A stretch of 64,000 bases of DNA from Competibacteraceae bacterium UBA6584. GTDB taxonomy: Bacteria > Pseudomonadota > Gammaproteobacteria > Competibacterales > Competibacteraceae. This document shows, piece by piece, positions 25,517 through 35,117 of the stretch. The stretch covers positions 1 to 64,000 of the forward strand of contig DJIW01000128.1 in assembly GCA_002433805.1 (NCBI GenBank). Direction: 5' to 3'. The position numbers were made by a program, and so were the translations under genes. A model generated the notes under the pieces. It made no database searches. It was not told the DNA's origin and saw only the letters and a program-made list of their open reading frames with translations. The first letter of the stretch is position 1. The number at the start of each line of letters is the position of its first letter.

Positions 25517-26758
25517 ATGAGCGGTTTGAAAGGCAAGGTCGTGATCGCCCAAGGCGGCGGTCCCACCGTCGTCATCAATCAGAGTCTGGTCGGCGCGGTG
25601 TTGGAATCCCGCAAATTTTCGGAAGTCACTCGCGTCTGGGGCGCGCGTCACGGCGTGCGCGGCATCGTCCATCAATCGTTTGTCGATCTGTCCGAAGCGA
25701 CCACCCACAACCTGGAACGGGTCGCCCAGACGCCCTCATCGGCGCTCGGCTCGACCCGAGACAAACCCGACGCCGAGTATTGCCAGAACATCCTCAACGT
25801 TTTCAAAAAACATGAGGTCCGCTATTTCTTCTACATCGGCGGCAACGATTCTTCGGACACGGTGCGGATCGTCGGCGAGTACGCCGTCAAGGAAGGTTAC
25901 GAACTGCGCGCCATTCACATCCCGAAGACGGTGGACAACGATTTGCCGGTCAACGATCACTGTCCCGGCTACCCGTCCGCCGCGCGCTTCGTCGCCGGCG
26001 CGTTTCGCGGGGCCAACAGCGACAACATGGCCTTGCAGGGCGTTTACATCGCCGTGATCATGGGCCGCCACGCCGGTTGGCTGACTGCCGCCTCCGCCCT
26101 GGCCCGCCAGCACGACGACGACGGCCCGCATTTGATCTATCTGCCGGAGCGGCAATTTTCGATTGACCGCTATCTGGCCGACATCGAGCGCGTTTACCAA
26201 CGGCACGGCCGCTGCGTCATCGCCATTTCCGAAGGGGTCTGGGCGAATCGCGACGGCAAGGGCAAGGAAATTCCGCTCGCCGCCGATCTGATGCGCAAGG
26301 CGGGCCGCCAACCCGAAGTCGACGCGCACGGCAATGTCCAGCTTTCCGGCGGGGCGCTGGCCGACGAGTTGGCGGCGACCGTGCAAGGCGGTTTGGGAAT
26401 CAAGCGGGTGCGCGCCGACACCTTCGGCTATCTGCAACGTTCCTTCCCCGGCGTGGTGTCGGATGTGGACGCCCGCGAGGCGCGCGAGGTGGGCGAGAAG
26501 GCGGCGCACTACGCCTGCGGGCAGGGGGTCAGCGGCTCGGTGGTCATCAAGCGCGCCGGCGACTATGCCGCGCGCTATGAACTGGCGGATGTCAGACAAA
26601 TCGCGGCTCAGACCCGGCACATGCCCGATGAGTTTATCAACGCCGAAGGCAATAACGTCACCGATGCCTTCCGCGCCTATCTGCGCCCGCTGCTCGGCGA
26701 CGGAATGCCCTCTCTGGAGCGGCTGTGGGCGCCGGCGGTGACATTCAACGGCGGATGA
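25517..26758 (+). CDS. Pyrophosphate-dependent 6-phosphofructokinase
   Basis: A 413-residue PFKA-superfamily enzyme that reversibly interconverts fructose 6-phosphate and fructose 1,6-bisphosphate using PPi. The N-terminal loop is VIAQGGGPTVVINQSL. The phosphoryl-donor site is FYIGGNDSSDTVR, and the catalytic motif is HIPKTVDNDLPVNDH, the PKTxDND form typical of PPi enzymes rather than GTxDND of ATP enzymes. MGRHAGWLTAASALA contacts the sugar phosphate. Its length and motifs match the non-allosteric PPi-PFK of methylotrophic and autotrophic proteobacteria. It follows tkt by 80 bp and completes a route from polyol to triose phosphates. Confidence 0.9.
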   Translation: MSGLKGKVVIAQGGGPTVVINQSLVGAVLESRKFSEVTRVWGARHGVRGIVHQSFVDLSEATTHNLERVAQTPSSALGSTRDKPDAEYCQNILNVFKKHEVRYFFYIGGNDSSDTVRIVGEYAVKEGYELRAIHIPKTVDNDLPVNDHCPGYPSAARFVAGAFRGANSDNMALQGVYIAVIMGRHAGWLTAASALARQHDDDGPHLIYLPERQFSIDRYLADIERVYQRHGRCVIAISEGVWANRDGKGKEIPLAADLMRKAGRQPEVDAHGNVQLSGGALADELAATVQGGLGIKRVRADTFGYLQRSFPGVVSDVDAREAREVGEKAAHYACGQGVSGSVVIKRAGDYAARYELADVRQIAAQTRHMPDEFINAEGNNVTDAFRAYLRPLLGDGMPSLERLWAPAVTFNGG

Positions 26759-26827
26759 GGGGCAAAGCACGCTGACGTCATGAAGGGTTTTTCGAGAGCG
26801 CCATTGGCTCGGGACGCTATTGCCGTT

Positions 26828-27613
26828 TCAAGCGCTTAGCGCCTGTTCCGCCGCCGCCGCGTCGGCGCGCAAATGCGCGGGGTCGAGCGTGCCGACCACC
26901 ACGCTGCCGACGCCTGGCTCGCCGTAAATCAAACGCAGCGCCGCCAGTACCGGATCTGCATCGCTTTGATCGAGATGGCCGCTTTGTAATGCCTTCTTGA
27001 TCAAGACGCCCTTACCGGCGTCACGGGCGGCGCGGATCACCGGTAAATCGGCCCGCTCGCGCGGATTATAGGTCACCATGACCACATCGCAGTACTCGAC
27101 CGCCCGCAGGCCGCCGGCGACGGTTTTGGTGGACATCCCCACCGCCCGCACCCAACCCGCTTGTTGGAGATCGCGTAGAACGGGCAATGCCGCTTCCTGT
27201 TCCAGAATGGCCAAATCGTCGCCATTGGAATGAATCAGCACCGCATCCAGCGTCTCCACGCCCAAGCGGCGCAGGCTGCGCTCCACGCTGGCGCGGGTGG
27301 CGGCGGCGGAAAAATCGAAGCGGGAGACGCCAGCGCTGAAATCTTCGCCGACTTTGGTGACGATCACCCACTCGCGCCGGCACTGCCGCAGCAACCGACC
27401 CAAACGCTCCTCGCTCGCGCCGTAAGCCGGCGCGGTGTCCAGCAGGTTGATCCCCAGATCCCAAGCCATTTCCAACAGGTTCAGGATCGCCCGGTCCGTC
27501 GGCAGCTCGAAGGTTCGAGGATATTTGACGCCCTGGTTGCGACCGAATTTAACCGTCCCCAAGCCCAGCGGACTGACCCGCAATCCGGTCAGACCTAAAG
27601 CCCTTAACTCCAA
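26828..27613 (-). CDS. Aldo/keto reductase family oxidoreductase
   Basis: A 261-residue TIM-barrel reductase. The start is taken as a TTG at 27613 giving [20 protein letters not shown], with GAGGA upstream and a 10-base overlap with the FAD oxidoreductase stop. The reading frame is open further upstream, but that region has no family similarity. The catalytic set is Asp/Tyr in LLDTAPAYGASEERLG, Lys in VIVTKVGED and His in VLIHSNGDD. The C-terminal cofactor segment GVGSVVVGTLDPAHL is normal. The substrate is unknown. The overlap with the gene upstream and with hldE beyond suggests one operon. Confidence 0.88.
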   Translation of the reverse strand: MELRALGLTGLRVSPLGLGTVKFGRNQGVKYPRTFELPTDRAILNLLEMAWDLGINLLDTAPAYGASEERLGRLLRQCRREWVIVTKVGEDFSAGVSRFDFSAAATRASVERSLRRLGVETLDAVLIHSNGDDLAILEQEAALPVLRDLQQAGWVRAVGMSTKTVAGGLRAVEYCDVVMVTYNPRERADLPVIRAARDAGKGVLIKKALQSGHLDQSDADPVLAALRLIYGEPGVGSVVVGTLDPAHLRADAAAAEQALSA

Positions 27614-28797
27614 ATCAAATCCTCGCGATCCCACGGATAGGTCGCCACCGCCGGTCGCGGCCATTCGTCTAATATGCGCAAATCGACCGGTTTGGGTTTC
27701 AGATCGAGCTTCCGCAAGGTGTTTTCGACCTGCTCGGCCAGCAGCGGGGCTAGCGCCAGCTTGGTCGGCCAAACCGCAAGCGTCCGCCCGTCGCGGGATA
27801 CGCTGGGCCCCACCGGCCGGCTGCCGCCATCCTGACGGGACTCCGCCCGCTTGACGGTAAAAGTGGCAAATTGGATCTTCGACCAATCCACCGACGGCAG
27901 CAACGCCGCCAGCTCGCGGCGCGCGACCCTAATCTGCTCCTGACGGTCGCGCTTGACCCCCGATTCGGCCAATTCTCCCCCCAAATACCATAGCAAGTGG
28001 CCATTGGCGTCGCAGTGGGTGGTGATGGTCAGGCGCGGCACATCGCTGGAGTTCACGAAGTGGCCGTACATCGGCCCCGGCAAACCGAGCCCCCGCACCA
28101 GCACCATATGCAGGGGTCGCTGCTGCAGCGGAGCCCACGGCACCGCCGAATTGCCCGCTCCGGCGGCGAAGATCGTGCAAGACGGCCGGATTGCCAACAT
28201 CGGATGGTTGGGATAGCGCAAGGTGATCGCGCCGTCGCCGGAGGGCGCCGCCGGCCCGTCGCACAGCACGATGGCCTCTCGGTGGCGTTCGGCGAACGAC
28301 GCCAGCACCGAAGCCACATCCACGATCGGTTCATCCAACCGGTAGACCGTGCCCTCAAAGGCGGCTTGGCGCAACGCGGGCGGATAATCGTTGGCCTCGA
28401 CTCCCGCCAGTTTTTGCAGCCGATCCGGCAGCATTTTGCTGGCCAGAAAACCGGTCAACCAGGAGCGCGGGGAGCGGGTCGCCAGCAGATACTGGTGTTC
28501 GACCAACAGGGAGCCGCGCAGGTCGATTTCGCCTTCTCCGTTCAGGCAGCGCCGCCAGAGGGCGGGCATTTCGGAAATCATCTGGGCGGCTTCGGTGAGC
28601 CTTCCGTTCAGCGAGTATTTGACCCCGCCGTGGATGATGCCTTGCGAGCAAATCGTCTGGCCGGCGCCCAAGGCTTCGCTTTCGATCAACAAGGCGCTGT
28701 AACCGCGCTTGCGCAATCGCGAGAGCATCCACAACCCGGCGATGCCGCCGCCGATGATGGCGACGTCGACCCGCAATATGCTATTGGTTAGATTCAT
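27604..28797 (-). CDS. FAD-dependent oxidoreductase (DAO-type fold)
   Basis: A 397-residue flavoprotein starting at the ATG at 28797, which overlaps the hldE stop codon (ATGA). The dinucleotide-binding motif is [20 protein letters not shown], with LLIES binding the adenosine ribose. A second motif, [14 protein letters not shown], is typical of the D-amino-acid oxidase / glycerol-3-phosphate dehydrogenase fold. The middle contains [19 protein letters not shown]. The natural substrate is unknown. Coupling to hldE and the aldo/keto reductase gene suggests a role linked to sugar or envelope metabolism, but this is inference only. Confidence 0.82.
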   Translation of the reverse strand: MNLTNSILRVDVAIIGGGIAGLWMLSRLRKRGYSALLIESEALGAGQTICSQGIIHGGVKYSLNGRLTEAAQMISEMPALWRRCLNGEGEIDLRGSLLVEHQYLLATRSPRSWLTGFLASKMLPDRLQKLAGVEANDYPPALRQAAFEGTVYRLDEPIVDVASVLASFAERHREAIVLCDGPAAPSGDGAITLRYPNHPMLAIRPSCTIFAAGAGNSAVPWAPLQQRPLHMVLVRGLGLPGPMYGHFVNSSDVPRLTITTHCDANGHLLWYLGGELAESGVKRDRQEQIRVARRELAALLPSVDWSKIQFATFTVKRAESRQDGGSRPVGPSVSRDGRTLAVWPTKLALAPLLAEQVENTLRKLDLKPKPVDLRILDEWPRPAVATYPWDREDLIWS

Positions 28798-30221
28798 GTT
28801 CGACTCAAGATACGTGCGATGGTGCTGGTGGTCGAGCAACCGTCAATATAATCCATAACCACGACGTGGCCGCCTGCTTCCCAAACGCAGCGATTGCCGG
28901 GAATCCGGGTGGGATCATTGTCGCCGCCTTTCACCAGATAATCGGGCGCGACCGCGCAAATCAGCCGTTCCGGAGTATCTTCGGCAAAGGGCACGACCCA
29001 ATCGACCGAGGTGAGGCCGGCCAAAACGCGCATCCGCTGCTCTAGCGGGTTGACCGGCCGGTCCGATCCTTTCAGCCGGCGCACCGAGGCGTCGTCGTTG
29101 ACCGCCACGATCAAGCGGCTTCCAAGCCGCTTGGCCTGTTCGAGATAGCTGACGTGGCCGGCGTGCAGAATGTCGAAACAGCCGTTGGTCATGACGATGG
29201 TTTCGTCGTGCGCCTTGGCGTCGGCAATCGCAGGCAATAATTGTGCCTCATCCACAATCCCGCGCGGCGGCTCGTCGTGTGGGTAGATGGCCCGACGCAG
29301 TTCGGAGGCGGTGACGCTGGCGGCTCCCAACTTGCCGACCGCGATTCCGGCGGCTAAATTGGCCAGCAAGGTCGCTTCCGCCAGCGCCAGCCCGGCGGCC
29401 AAACCCGCCGCCAGGGTGGCGATCACGGTGTCGCCCGCGCCGGTCACGTCGTAAACTTCGCGCGCGCGGGCGGCTAAATGCAGCGGTTCGGCGGCCGCTT
29501 GCAGCAACGTCATGCCTTGCTCGCCTCGGGTGATCAACAGCGCGTCCCACTCCAAGCGCCGCCGCAGCGCGTCACCTTTTTCGACCAATTCCGACTCATC
29601 GCGGCAGCGGCCGACCACGGTTTCAAATTCCGCCAGATTCGGCGTCAGCAAGCTCGCGCCGCGATAGCGGTCAAAATCGCGGCCCTTGGGATCGACCAAC
29701 ACCGGTCGGCCGGCGGCGCGGGCGGCGTCGATATAGCACTCGATCCCGCGCAACGCGCCTTTCTGATAGTCGGACAGCACCACCACATCGGCCCCTGGTA
29801 GCGCGGCGGCAAACAGTTCCCGCAAAGCCGAGGGTTCGAAGCCGGGAAAACCGTCCTCGAAATCCAGGCGCAGCAGCTGCTGGTGGCGGCTGAGCACCCG
29901 CAGCTTGGTGATGGTGGCGTGACCGGGCACGCGGACCAGCTCGGCGGCCACGCCCAGCCGCCGCAATTGGCTTTCCAGGACGCCGGCCGCCTCATCCGCG
30001 CCGGTCACGCCGAGCACCCGCGCCCGCGCCCCCAAGGTCGCGATGTTAGCCGCCACGTTGGCCGCGCCGCCAGGGCGATCTTCCACCGCCTCGACCTTGA
30101 CCACCGGCACGGGAGCCTCGGGTGAAATGCGGGCGGTGGGGCCGTGCCAGTAGCGGTCCAGCATCACATCGCCCACAATCAAGATGCGGGCTGATTCGAA
30201 ACGGGGAATTCGCGCCTTCAT
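28794..30221 (-). CDS. hldE: Bifunctional heptose-7-phosphate kinase / heptose-1-phosphate adenylyltransferase
   Basis: A 475-residue bifunctional enzyme of LPS core precursor synthesis (E. coli HldE has 477). Residues 1-~320 are a PfkB-type kinase with [30 protein letters not shown] and the catalytic motif [17 protein letters not shown]. Residues ~345-475 are the nucleotidyltransferase with [20 protein letters not shown], whose HxGH motif binds ATP. It produces ADP-D-glycero-beta-D-manno-heptose. The start is the ATG at 30221 after GAGGAG. The divergent neighbour is msbA, another LPS gene. Confidence 0.96.
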   Translation of the reverse strand: MKARIPRFESARILIVGDVMLDRYWHGPTARISPEAPVPVVKVEAVEDRPGGAANVAANIATLGARARVLGVTGADEAAGVLESQLRRLGVAAELVRVPGHATITKLRVLSRHQQLLRLDFEDGFPGFEPSALRELFAAALPGADVVVLSDYQKGALRGIECYIDAARAAGRPVLVDPKGRDFDRYRGASLLTPNLAEFETVVGRCRDESELVEKGDALRRRLEWDALLITRGEQGMTLLQAAAEPLHLAARAREVYDVTGAGDTVIATLAAGLAAGLALAEATLLANLAAGIAVGKLGAASVTASELRRAIYPHDEPPRGIVDEAQLLPAIADAKAHDETIVMTNGCFDILHAGHVSYLEQAKRLGSRLIVAVNDDASVRRLKGSDRPVNPLEQRMRVLAGLTSVDWVVPFAEDTPERLICAVAPDYLVKGGDNDPTRIPGNRCVWEAGGHVVVMDYIDGCSTTSTIARILSRT

Positions 30222-30341
30222 GTACCAAATGAGGAGAGTTTCACGAGAGGTGCATGATAGCATGAGCATTTTGCGGATTTAGCGAATGATTTGCACTGGA
30301 TTGGCGCAAAACTCTTGGAATGATGGGGTCATGCTTCGGCC

Positions 30342-32099
30342 ATGACCGGCGGCAAGACGCTTTACCGACGCCTGTTGCGCTACGTCAGACCGTACGTTCG
30401 GATTTTTGCGCTGGCGCTGGCCGGCACGGCGGTGGCCGCGATCACCGAGCCGCTGGTGGCCGCGCTGATCAAACCGTTGCTGGATGGCAGCTTCGTCGAA
30501 AAAGACCCCTATTTGATTCGGATGATGCCGCTGCTGCTGGTGGGCGTATTCATCATTCGGGGCGCGGCCGGCTTTGTCGGGTCTTTGGGCATGGAGTGGA
30601 TCGCCCACCGGGTGGTCATGGACTTGCGCAACGCGCTTTTCGCCCGCTTGCTGACGCTGCCGACCCGCTATTTCGACGATCATTCGGCGGGCAATCTGTT
30701 GTCCCGCCTGACCTACGATGTCAATCAGGTGCTGACCGCCACCACCCAAGCGCTCGTCGCGCTGGTCCGGGACGGGCTGGCGGTGGTGGGCTTGCTGTCG
30801 TGGATGCTGTATTTGAATTGGAAACTCTCGCTGCTGGCATTTTTGATCGCGCCCGGCATCGCCGCCATCATGCGCGTGATTAGCCAGCGCTTGCGGCGGC
30901 TGAGCCGGGGCTTGCAAGACAGCATGGGCGAGCTGACCCACGTCATCGACGAGGTGCTACAAGGCCATAAGGTCATCAAGATTTTCGGCGGGCAACCTTA
31001 CGAACGAGAGCGCTTCAACCGGGTCAACAACCGGGTGCGCCGGCTCAATCTCAAATTGGCCGCCGCTTCGGAAGGCAGCGGGCCGCTGGTGCAATTGCTG
31101 GCCATCGGCGCGTTGGGGGCGATGATCTATCTGGCCTCGCTGCAATCGGCCGCCAACCAGATTACGGTCGGGGGCTTCGTCTCGCTGTTCGGCGCGATGG
31201 CGATGCTGCTCGCGCCGATCAAGCGCTTGACCAAGGTCAACGAACAGCTGCAACGGGGCTTGGCGGCGGCGGAAACCGTGTTCGCTCTGCTGGACGAACC
31301 GCCCGAACCGGATCGAGGCGGGCGCGAACTCGGTCGCGCCCGAGGCGAGATCTGCTTCCGCGATCTGAGCCATCGCTACCGACCGGAAGGACCCGAGGTC
31401 ATCGCCGGTCTCCATTTAGAGGTGCGACCGGGCGAGACGATTGCCCTGGTCGGGCCTTCCGGCAGCGGCAAAACCACTTTGATGAGCCTGTTGCCCCGCT
31501 TTTACGAACCGGAGGGTGGCGATATTCTGCTAGACGGCGTGCCGATCCGCGAGCTCAAGCTGGCGGACTTGCGGGCCAATATCGCCTACGTCAGTCAGGA
31601 GATCGTGCTGTTCAACGACACGGTCGCCGCCAATATCGCCTACGGCGCCGGCTTGCAAGCGAGTGAAGCGGAGGTGATCCAAGCCGCCGAAAACGCGCAC
31701 GCCATGGAGTTTATCCGCGAGTTGCCGCAAGGGCTGCACACCCTCATCGGCGAAAATGGCGCGCGGCTGTCGGGCGGCCAGCGCCAGCGCCTGGCCATCG
31801 CTCGCGCCTTGCTCAAGAACGCGCCCATCCTGATCCTGGACGAGGCCACCTCGGCGCTGGACAGCCATTCCGAACGCCAGGTCCAAAAGGCCCTGGACAC
31901 TTTGCGCCGAGGGCGCACCGCCTTCGTCATCGCACATCGTCTGTCCACCATCGAAACCGCCGACCGGATCGTGGTGCTCGATCGAGGCCGCATCGTCGAA
32001 GTGGGCAATCACGCTGAATTACTCAGCCGTCAAGGACTGTATACCCGCTTGTACCACCTGCACGCCCATGACCCCCAAACAACAAAGTTGCAAAAATAA
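30342..32099 (+). CDS. msbA: Lipid A / LPS export ABC transporter MsbA
   Basis: A 585-residue half-transporter with an N-terminal six-helix membrane domain (about 1-320) and a C-terminal ATPase. It flips lipid A-core from the inner to the outer leaflet of the cytoplasmic membrane as a homodimer. It has Walker A ALVGPSGSGKTTLMSLLPRF near residue 371 and the signature [20 protein letters not shown]. Walker B is PILILDEATSALDS and the switch His is in VIAHRLST. Its place next to hldE supports the LPS role. LpxK, which often follows msbA, is absent here. Confidence 0.93.
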   Translation: MTGGKTLYRRLLRYVRPYVRIFALALAGTAVAAITEPLVAALIKPLLDGSFVEKDPYLIRMMPLLLVGVFIIRGAAGFVGSLGMEWIAHRVVMDLRNALFARLLTLPTRYFDDHSAGNLLSRLTYDVNQVLTATTQALVALVRDGLAVVGLLSWMLYLNWKLSLLAFLIAPGIAAIMRVISQRLRRLSRGLQDSMGELTHVIDEVLQGHKVIKIFGGQPYERERFNRVNNRVRRLNLKLAAASEGSGPLVQLLAIGALGAMIYLASLQSAANQITVGGFVSLFGAMAMLLAPIKRLTKVNEQLQRGLAAAETVFALLDEPPEPDRGGRELGRARGEICFRDLSHRYRPEGPEVIAGLHLEVRPGETIALVGPSGSGKTTLMSLLPRFYEPEGGDILLDGVPIRELKLADLRANIAYVSQEIVLFNDTVAANIAYGAGLQASEAEVIQAAENAHAMEFIRELPQGLHTLIGENGARLSGGQRQRLAIARALLKNAPILILDEATSALDSHSERQVQKALDTLRRGRTAFVIAHRLSTIETADRIVVLDRGRIVEVGNHAELLSRQGLYTRLYHLHAHDPQTTKLQK

Positions 32100-32171
32100 T
32101 TAAATTATTTTCAAATATACAACAATAAGGGGGCAAACGAGCAAATCACAGGTTTACGCGGGCGGCACACG

Positions 32172-32360
32172 ATGGGCGGCACTACTGATTTTTCCAAGAA
32201 GCTGGCGCCGCTGTTGCCGCAGGCCTTCCGGCAAGGCATCGAAGCGGCGAGACGGAATGATGATCGCAATCCCTATGTCCCGGACACCTATTTTTATCAT
32301 GCCTGGATCGCCGGTTGGGCGATGCTCGCGCGCGGCTGGTGCGACGGCGGCAGTTTGTAA
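32172..32360 (+). CDS. Small ribosome modulation factor-like protein
   Basis: A 62-residue protein. Its second half, AFRQGIEAARRN-DDRNPYVPD followed by AWIAGWAMLARGW, fits the RMF pattern RGYQAG...PY...WLGGWREA in order and spacing. RMF binds the 30S platform and dimerises ribosomes into inactive 100S particles in stationary phase. The N-terminal MGGTTDFSKKLAPLLP differs from enteric RMF, so it may be a distinct relative. The spacer upstream (32100-32171) is AT-rich and may carry the promoter. The ribosome binding site is weak (GGGCGG). Confidence 0.6.
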   Translation: MGGTTDFSKKLAPLLPQAFRQGIEAARRNDDRNPYVPDTYFYHAWIAGWAMLARGWCDGGSL

Positions 32361-32550
32361 CCGGCTTTAACGACGGCGAGGCTGAAATCGGAGCGTGATC
32401 TGGCCCCCGGCCGGATCTCAGCCAAACCCTGGGACGGCGAGCGGCGCGGGCCGCTCCCGCCACCAGGCGATAAAACTTGCTCGGGCGCGCCCGGCCGATC
32501 CATCATCGGGCTTCGCCTCACTTACTTTCACTCAAGACGGGTATCGATCC

Positions 32551-33087
32551 ATGCGCAAACTGTTTTCGCTGCTGCTCGCCAGCAGCTTGTCGGGTCTTAC
32601 GCCGGCCTGGGCGGCCGAAGGCGACTGGGATCGAGCCAGAGCGGCTCACGAGCGCGGCGATTACGCTGCGGAACTCGCCATCGTCCGACCGATGGCCGAA
32701 AAGGGTTACCCTTTCGCCCAATTCAATCTCGGCGTGCTCTACGATGAGGGTAAAGGCGTGCCGGAGGACAACGCCAAGGCGATGGAATGGTATCGCAGAG
32801 CGGCGGATCAGGGCTTTCCGCAGGCCCAGGTCAATCTAGGCATCATGCACCAACACGGCGAAGGCACGCCGGCGAGTCCGGTGGCAGCCTACTTCTGGTA
32901 TGCGCTGGCGGAAAAACAAGGCGACGGTCAAGCCGGCCAAGCCAAACAGGATATCGCCAAAAAAATGACGCCCGCGCAAATTCAAGACGCGGAACGGCAA
33001 ATCCAGAACTATCTGGCCACCCATAAATTCACCGTTCCACCCGCGCCGCCCGCGCCGGGTTCCGGCACCAAGCACGGCAACGGCTGA
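32551..33087 (+). CDS. Secreted Sel1-repeat (TPR-like) protein
   Basis: A 178-residue protein starting at the ATG at 32551, with a signal peptide MRKLFSLLLASSLSGLTPAW and cleavage after AWA. At least three Sel1-like repeats follow: AELAIVRPMAEKGYPFAQFN, then LGVLYDEGKGVPEDNAKAME and AVAAYFWYALAEKQ-type units. The tail is Pro-rich (TVPPAPPAPGSG). Sel1 repeats form alpha-alpha superhelices for protein-protein contacts. Periplasmic location is likely and partners are unknown. The frame is open upstream to 32395, but the signal peptide fixes the start. Confidence 0.85.
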   Translation: MRKLFSLLLASSLSGLTPAWAAEGDWDRARAAHERGDYAAELAIVRPMAEKGYPFAQFNLGVLYDEGKGVPEDNAKAMEWYRRAADQGFPQAQVNLGIMHQHGEGTPASPVAAYFWYALAEKQGDGQAGQAKQDIAKKMTPAQIQDAERQIQNYLATHKFTVPPAPPAPGSGTKHGNG

Positions 33088-33111
33088 ACTCGGAACGGCC
33101 CCGCCTTGGGG

Positions 33112-34929
33112 TCAGGACGTGGGATAAACGATCAGTTTTTGACCGGCCTTCAACACGCTGTTCACGCTCAGGTTGTTCCACTGCGCCAGCGCTTGCGAGG
33201 ACACGCCGTGGCGCTTGGCGATAATCGCCAAGGTCTCGCCTTTCTTGACCGTGTAACGGTTGGGGGCTATCAAGCGCGCGCCCGGCACTTTGGCGACAAA
33301 CTCCTGGGCTTGCGCCGAGGGCAGCAATAGGTTGTAAGCGCGCGACGGCGGTTCGACGCCGGCTTTAAAACCTGGATTGAAGCGGAAAAAATCCTCGGGC
33401 GACATACCGGACAGCGCGAGCGCGTCGGCGATCTTGACCTCGGGCGCAAGATCGATCCGAGACAAATACGGATGGTTGTCCATCATGGCCAGCCGCAGGC
33501 CGTAGGCTTCGGGATTGGACACGAGCCGGGCCAGCGCCAAAATTCTCGGCACGTAATCCTGGGTTTCCTTGGGAAGCTTCAGCCGCCAAAAAACCGACTC
33601 CGGTTTTTCCGGCGGGGCTTTGGCTTGGTCCGGTAATTTCGCCTTGGCGAATTGGGTAAAGGCGGTGTTGCGCCCGAGCGGCGCGGGCGGCGGGACCAGC
33701 GCGGCGGACCCCGCGGGCGCCGTCGTCGCGACGGCCGGCGATGCGGGAATCGCCGCCAGCGCGGGAAGCGGGGCTTGAGCGACCGGCGGCAGATTCGCCA
33801 AAGGTCCGGAAAACGGACTGGATGCCGGTTGTTGCGCCGCCAGCTTCATCGCCTCGGCTTGTTTCCTCGCCTCCTCCGCCAGGCGTTTGGCTTCTTCCGC
33901 CGCCTGCTTCTTCGCTTCCGCCGCCGCCTTGGCTTCCGCGCGGGCGTTGTTCTCGATGGCGTCTTGCACCGCGCCCGGACCGGCGTTGTAAGCCGCCAGC
34001 GCCAGCAGCCAATCACCCTTGAAATAGCGGTTCAAAAAGCGCAGATACGCCAGCGCCGCGCCGGTCGAGGTGTGAATATCGAGCCGGCCGTCATAACCCT
34101 CGGCAATCAGCAAACCGTGCTCCTGTCCGGTCGACGGAATGATTTGCCACAGACCGGCCGCCGCCTTGGGAGAAACCGCCGTCGGCTCGAAGGCGCTCTC
34201 CACCATCGGCACCAACGCGAGATCCGCCGGCAAACCCCGGCGGTCGATCTGCTCCACGATGTAGTGCAAAAACGGCCGGGACCGTTGCGACAACAAATTC
34301 AGATAACCGGGATTGCGCTTCAGAAACGCGATCTGTTCGTCGATTCGGGGATGTTCCACCGAGGCCAGCACCGACCGACCCCGCACCCGACCCCACAAAT
34401 CCTTGCGGACCGGCCCTACGAATTTACGCTTTTTAGGCGCGGCCGCGACCGGATGACGGCGCTGGCCCTTGAGCGCCGTGGGCCGATCAATTTTGGCGGC
34501 CGCCGGTCCGGGGGGAGCCGTTTTGACGGGTTCCGAAACCGTGGCGGCTTGGCCGGGTTGCGCGGGTAAAATCATGCTGACCCGGCCGCCGGCCGCCTTT
34601 GCGGGTGCGACCGGTTCCGCCGCTGGAACGGCCGGATTCGGCTGGATAGGAACGGTCAGGCTCACTCTGGCATTCGGGCTTTTGGCATTTTTTTTGGTTT
34701 TGCCGGCCAGCACCACATCCTTGGATGAACCGACCCGCTTGCCGGCGATTTTGCTTTGACGGTACTCGGATGGATCGCGCGTCTGCCAGTAATCGACATA
34801 GGGCTGCTCGGCGTCGCCCTTCATCCGCCTTGAGGATTCCCAAACGCCGGTCAAGGGCAAGTCGGCGCAAGCGCTGAGCAGCGATCCCATGGATAGCGCG
34901 ATGAGGCTGGTTCGGATAGCTTTCGTCAT
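33112..34929 (-). CDS. Membrane-bound lytic murein transglycosylase D-like lipoprotein with LysM
   Basis: A 605-residue lipoprotein. The signal peptide ends in the lipobox LLSAC with Cys21. A long low-complexity linker (residues ~60-170) precedes the SLT domain, with catalytic Glu244 in VPMVESAFEP followed by AAAGLWQIIPSTG and the AYNAGPGAV motif (313-321). Residues ~328-446 are an inserted Ala/Glu/Lys coiled coil plus an Ala/Pro-rich stretch. The SLT domain then resumes with FWRLKLPKETQDYVPRILAL. A single LysM (~558-602) ends the protein and binds peptidoglycan. It cleaves glycan strands to 1,6-anhydro ends. E. coli MltD lacks the insertion and has more than one LysM. Confidence 0.88.
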   Translation of the reverse strand: MTKAIRTSLIALSMGSLLSACADLPLTGVWESSRRMKGDAEQPYVDYWQTRDPSEYRQSKIAGKRVGSSKDVVLAGKTKKNAKSPNARVSLTVPIQPNPAVPAAEPVAPAKAAGGRVSMILPAQPGQAATVSEPVKTAPPGPAAAKIDRPTALKGQRRHPVAAAPKKRKFVGPVRKDLWGRVRGRSVLASVEHPRIDEQIAFLKRNPGYLNLLSQRSRPFLHYIVEQIDRRGLPADLALVPMVESAFEPTAVSPKAAAGLWQIIPSTGQEHGLLIAEGYDGRLDIHTSTGAALAYLRFLNRYFKGDWLLALAAYNAGPGAVQDAIENNARAEAKAAAEAKKQAAEEAKRLAEEARKQAEAMKLAAQQPASSPFSGPLANLPPVAQAPLPALAAIPASPAVATTAPAGSAALVPPPAPLGRNTAFTQFAKAKLPDQAKAPPEKPESVFWRLKLPKETQDYVPRILALARLVSNPEAYGLRLAMMDNHPYLSRIDLAPEVKIADALALSGMSPEDFFRFNPGFKAGVEPPSRAYNLLLPSAQAQEFVAKVPGARLIAPNRYTVKKGETLAIIAKRHGVSSQALAQWNNLSVNSVLKAGQKLIVYPTS

Positions 34930-35117
34930 TGTCGTCTCTCGATCACATGGGTGGTTCTGGCGGACCGCGACCAAGCCGCCGCCGTCTCGCCGGTTGCACT
35001 CACAGTTCGTCATTCTTAAAAAATAAAGCCCCTCTAGTTTCCGCCGCCGCCGCCGATAACATGATCAAAGGCCGGCAACCTGCCCGGATACGATACGGTT
35101 TTCCAAAGGAACGAATC

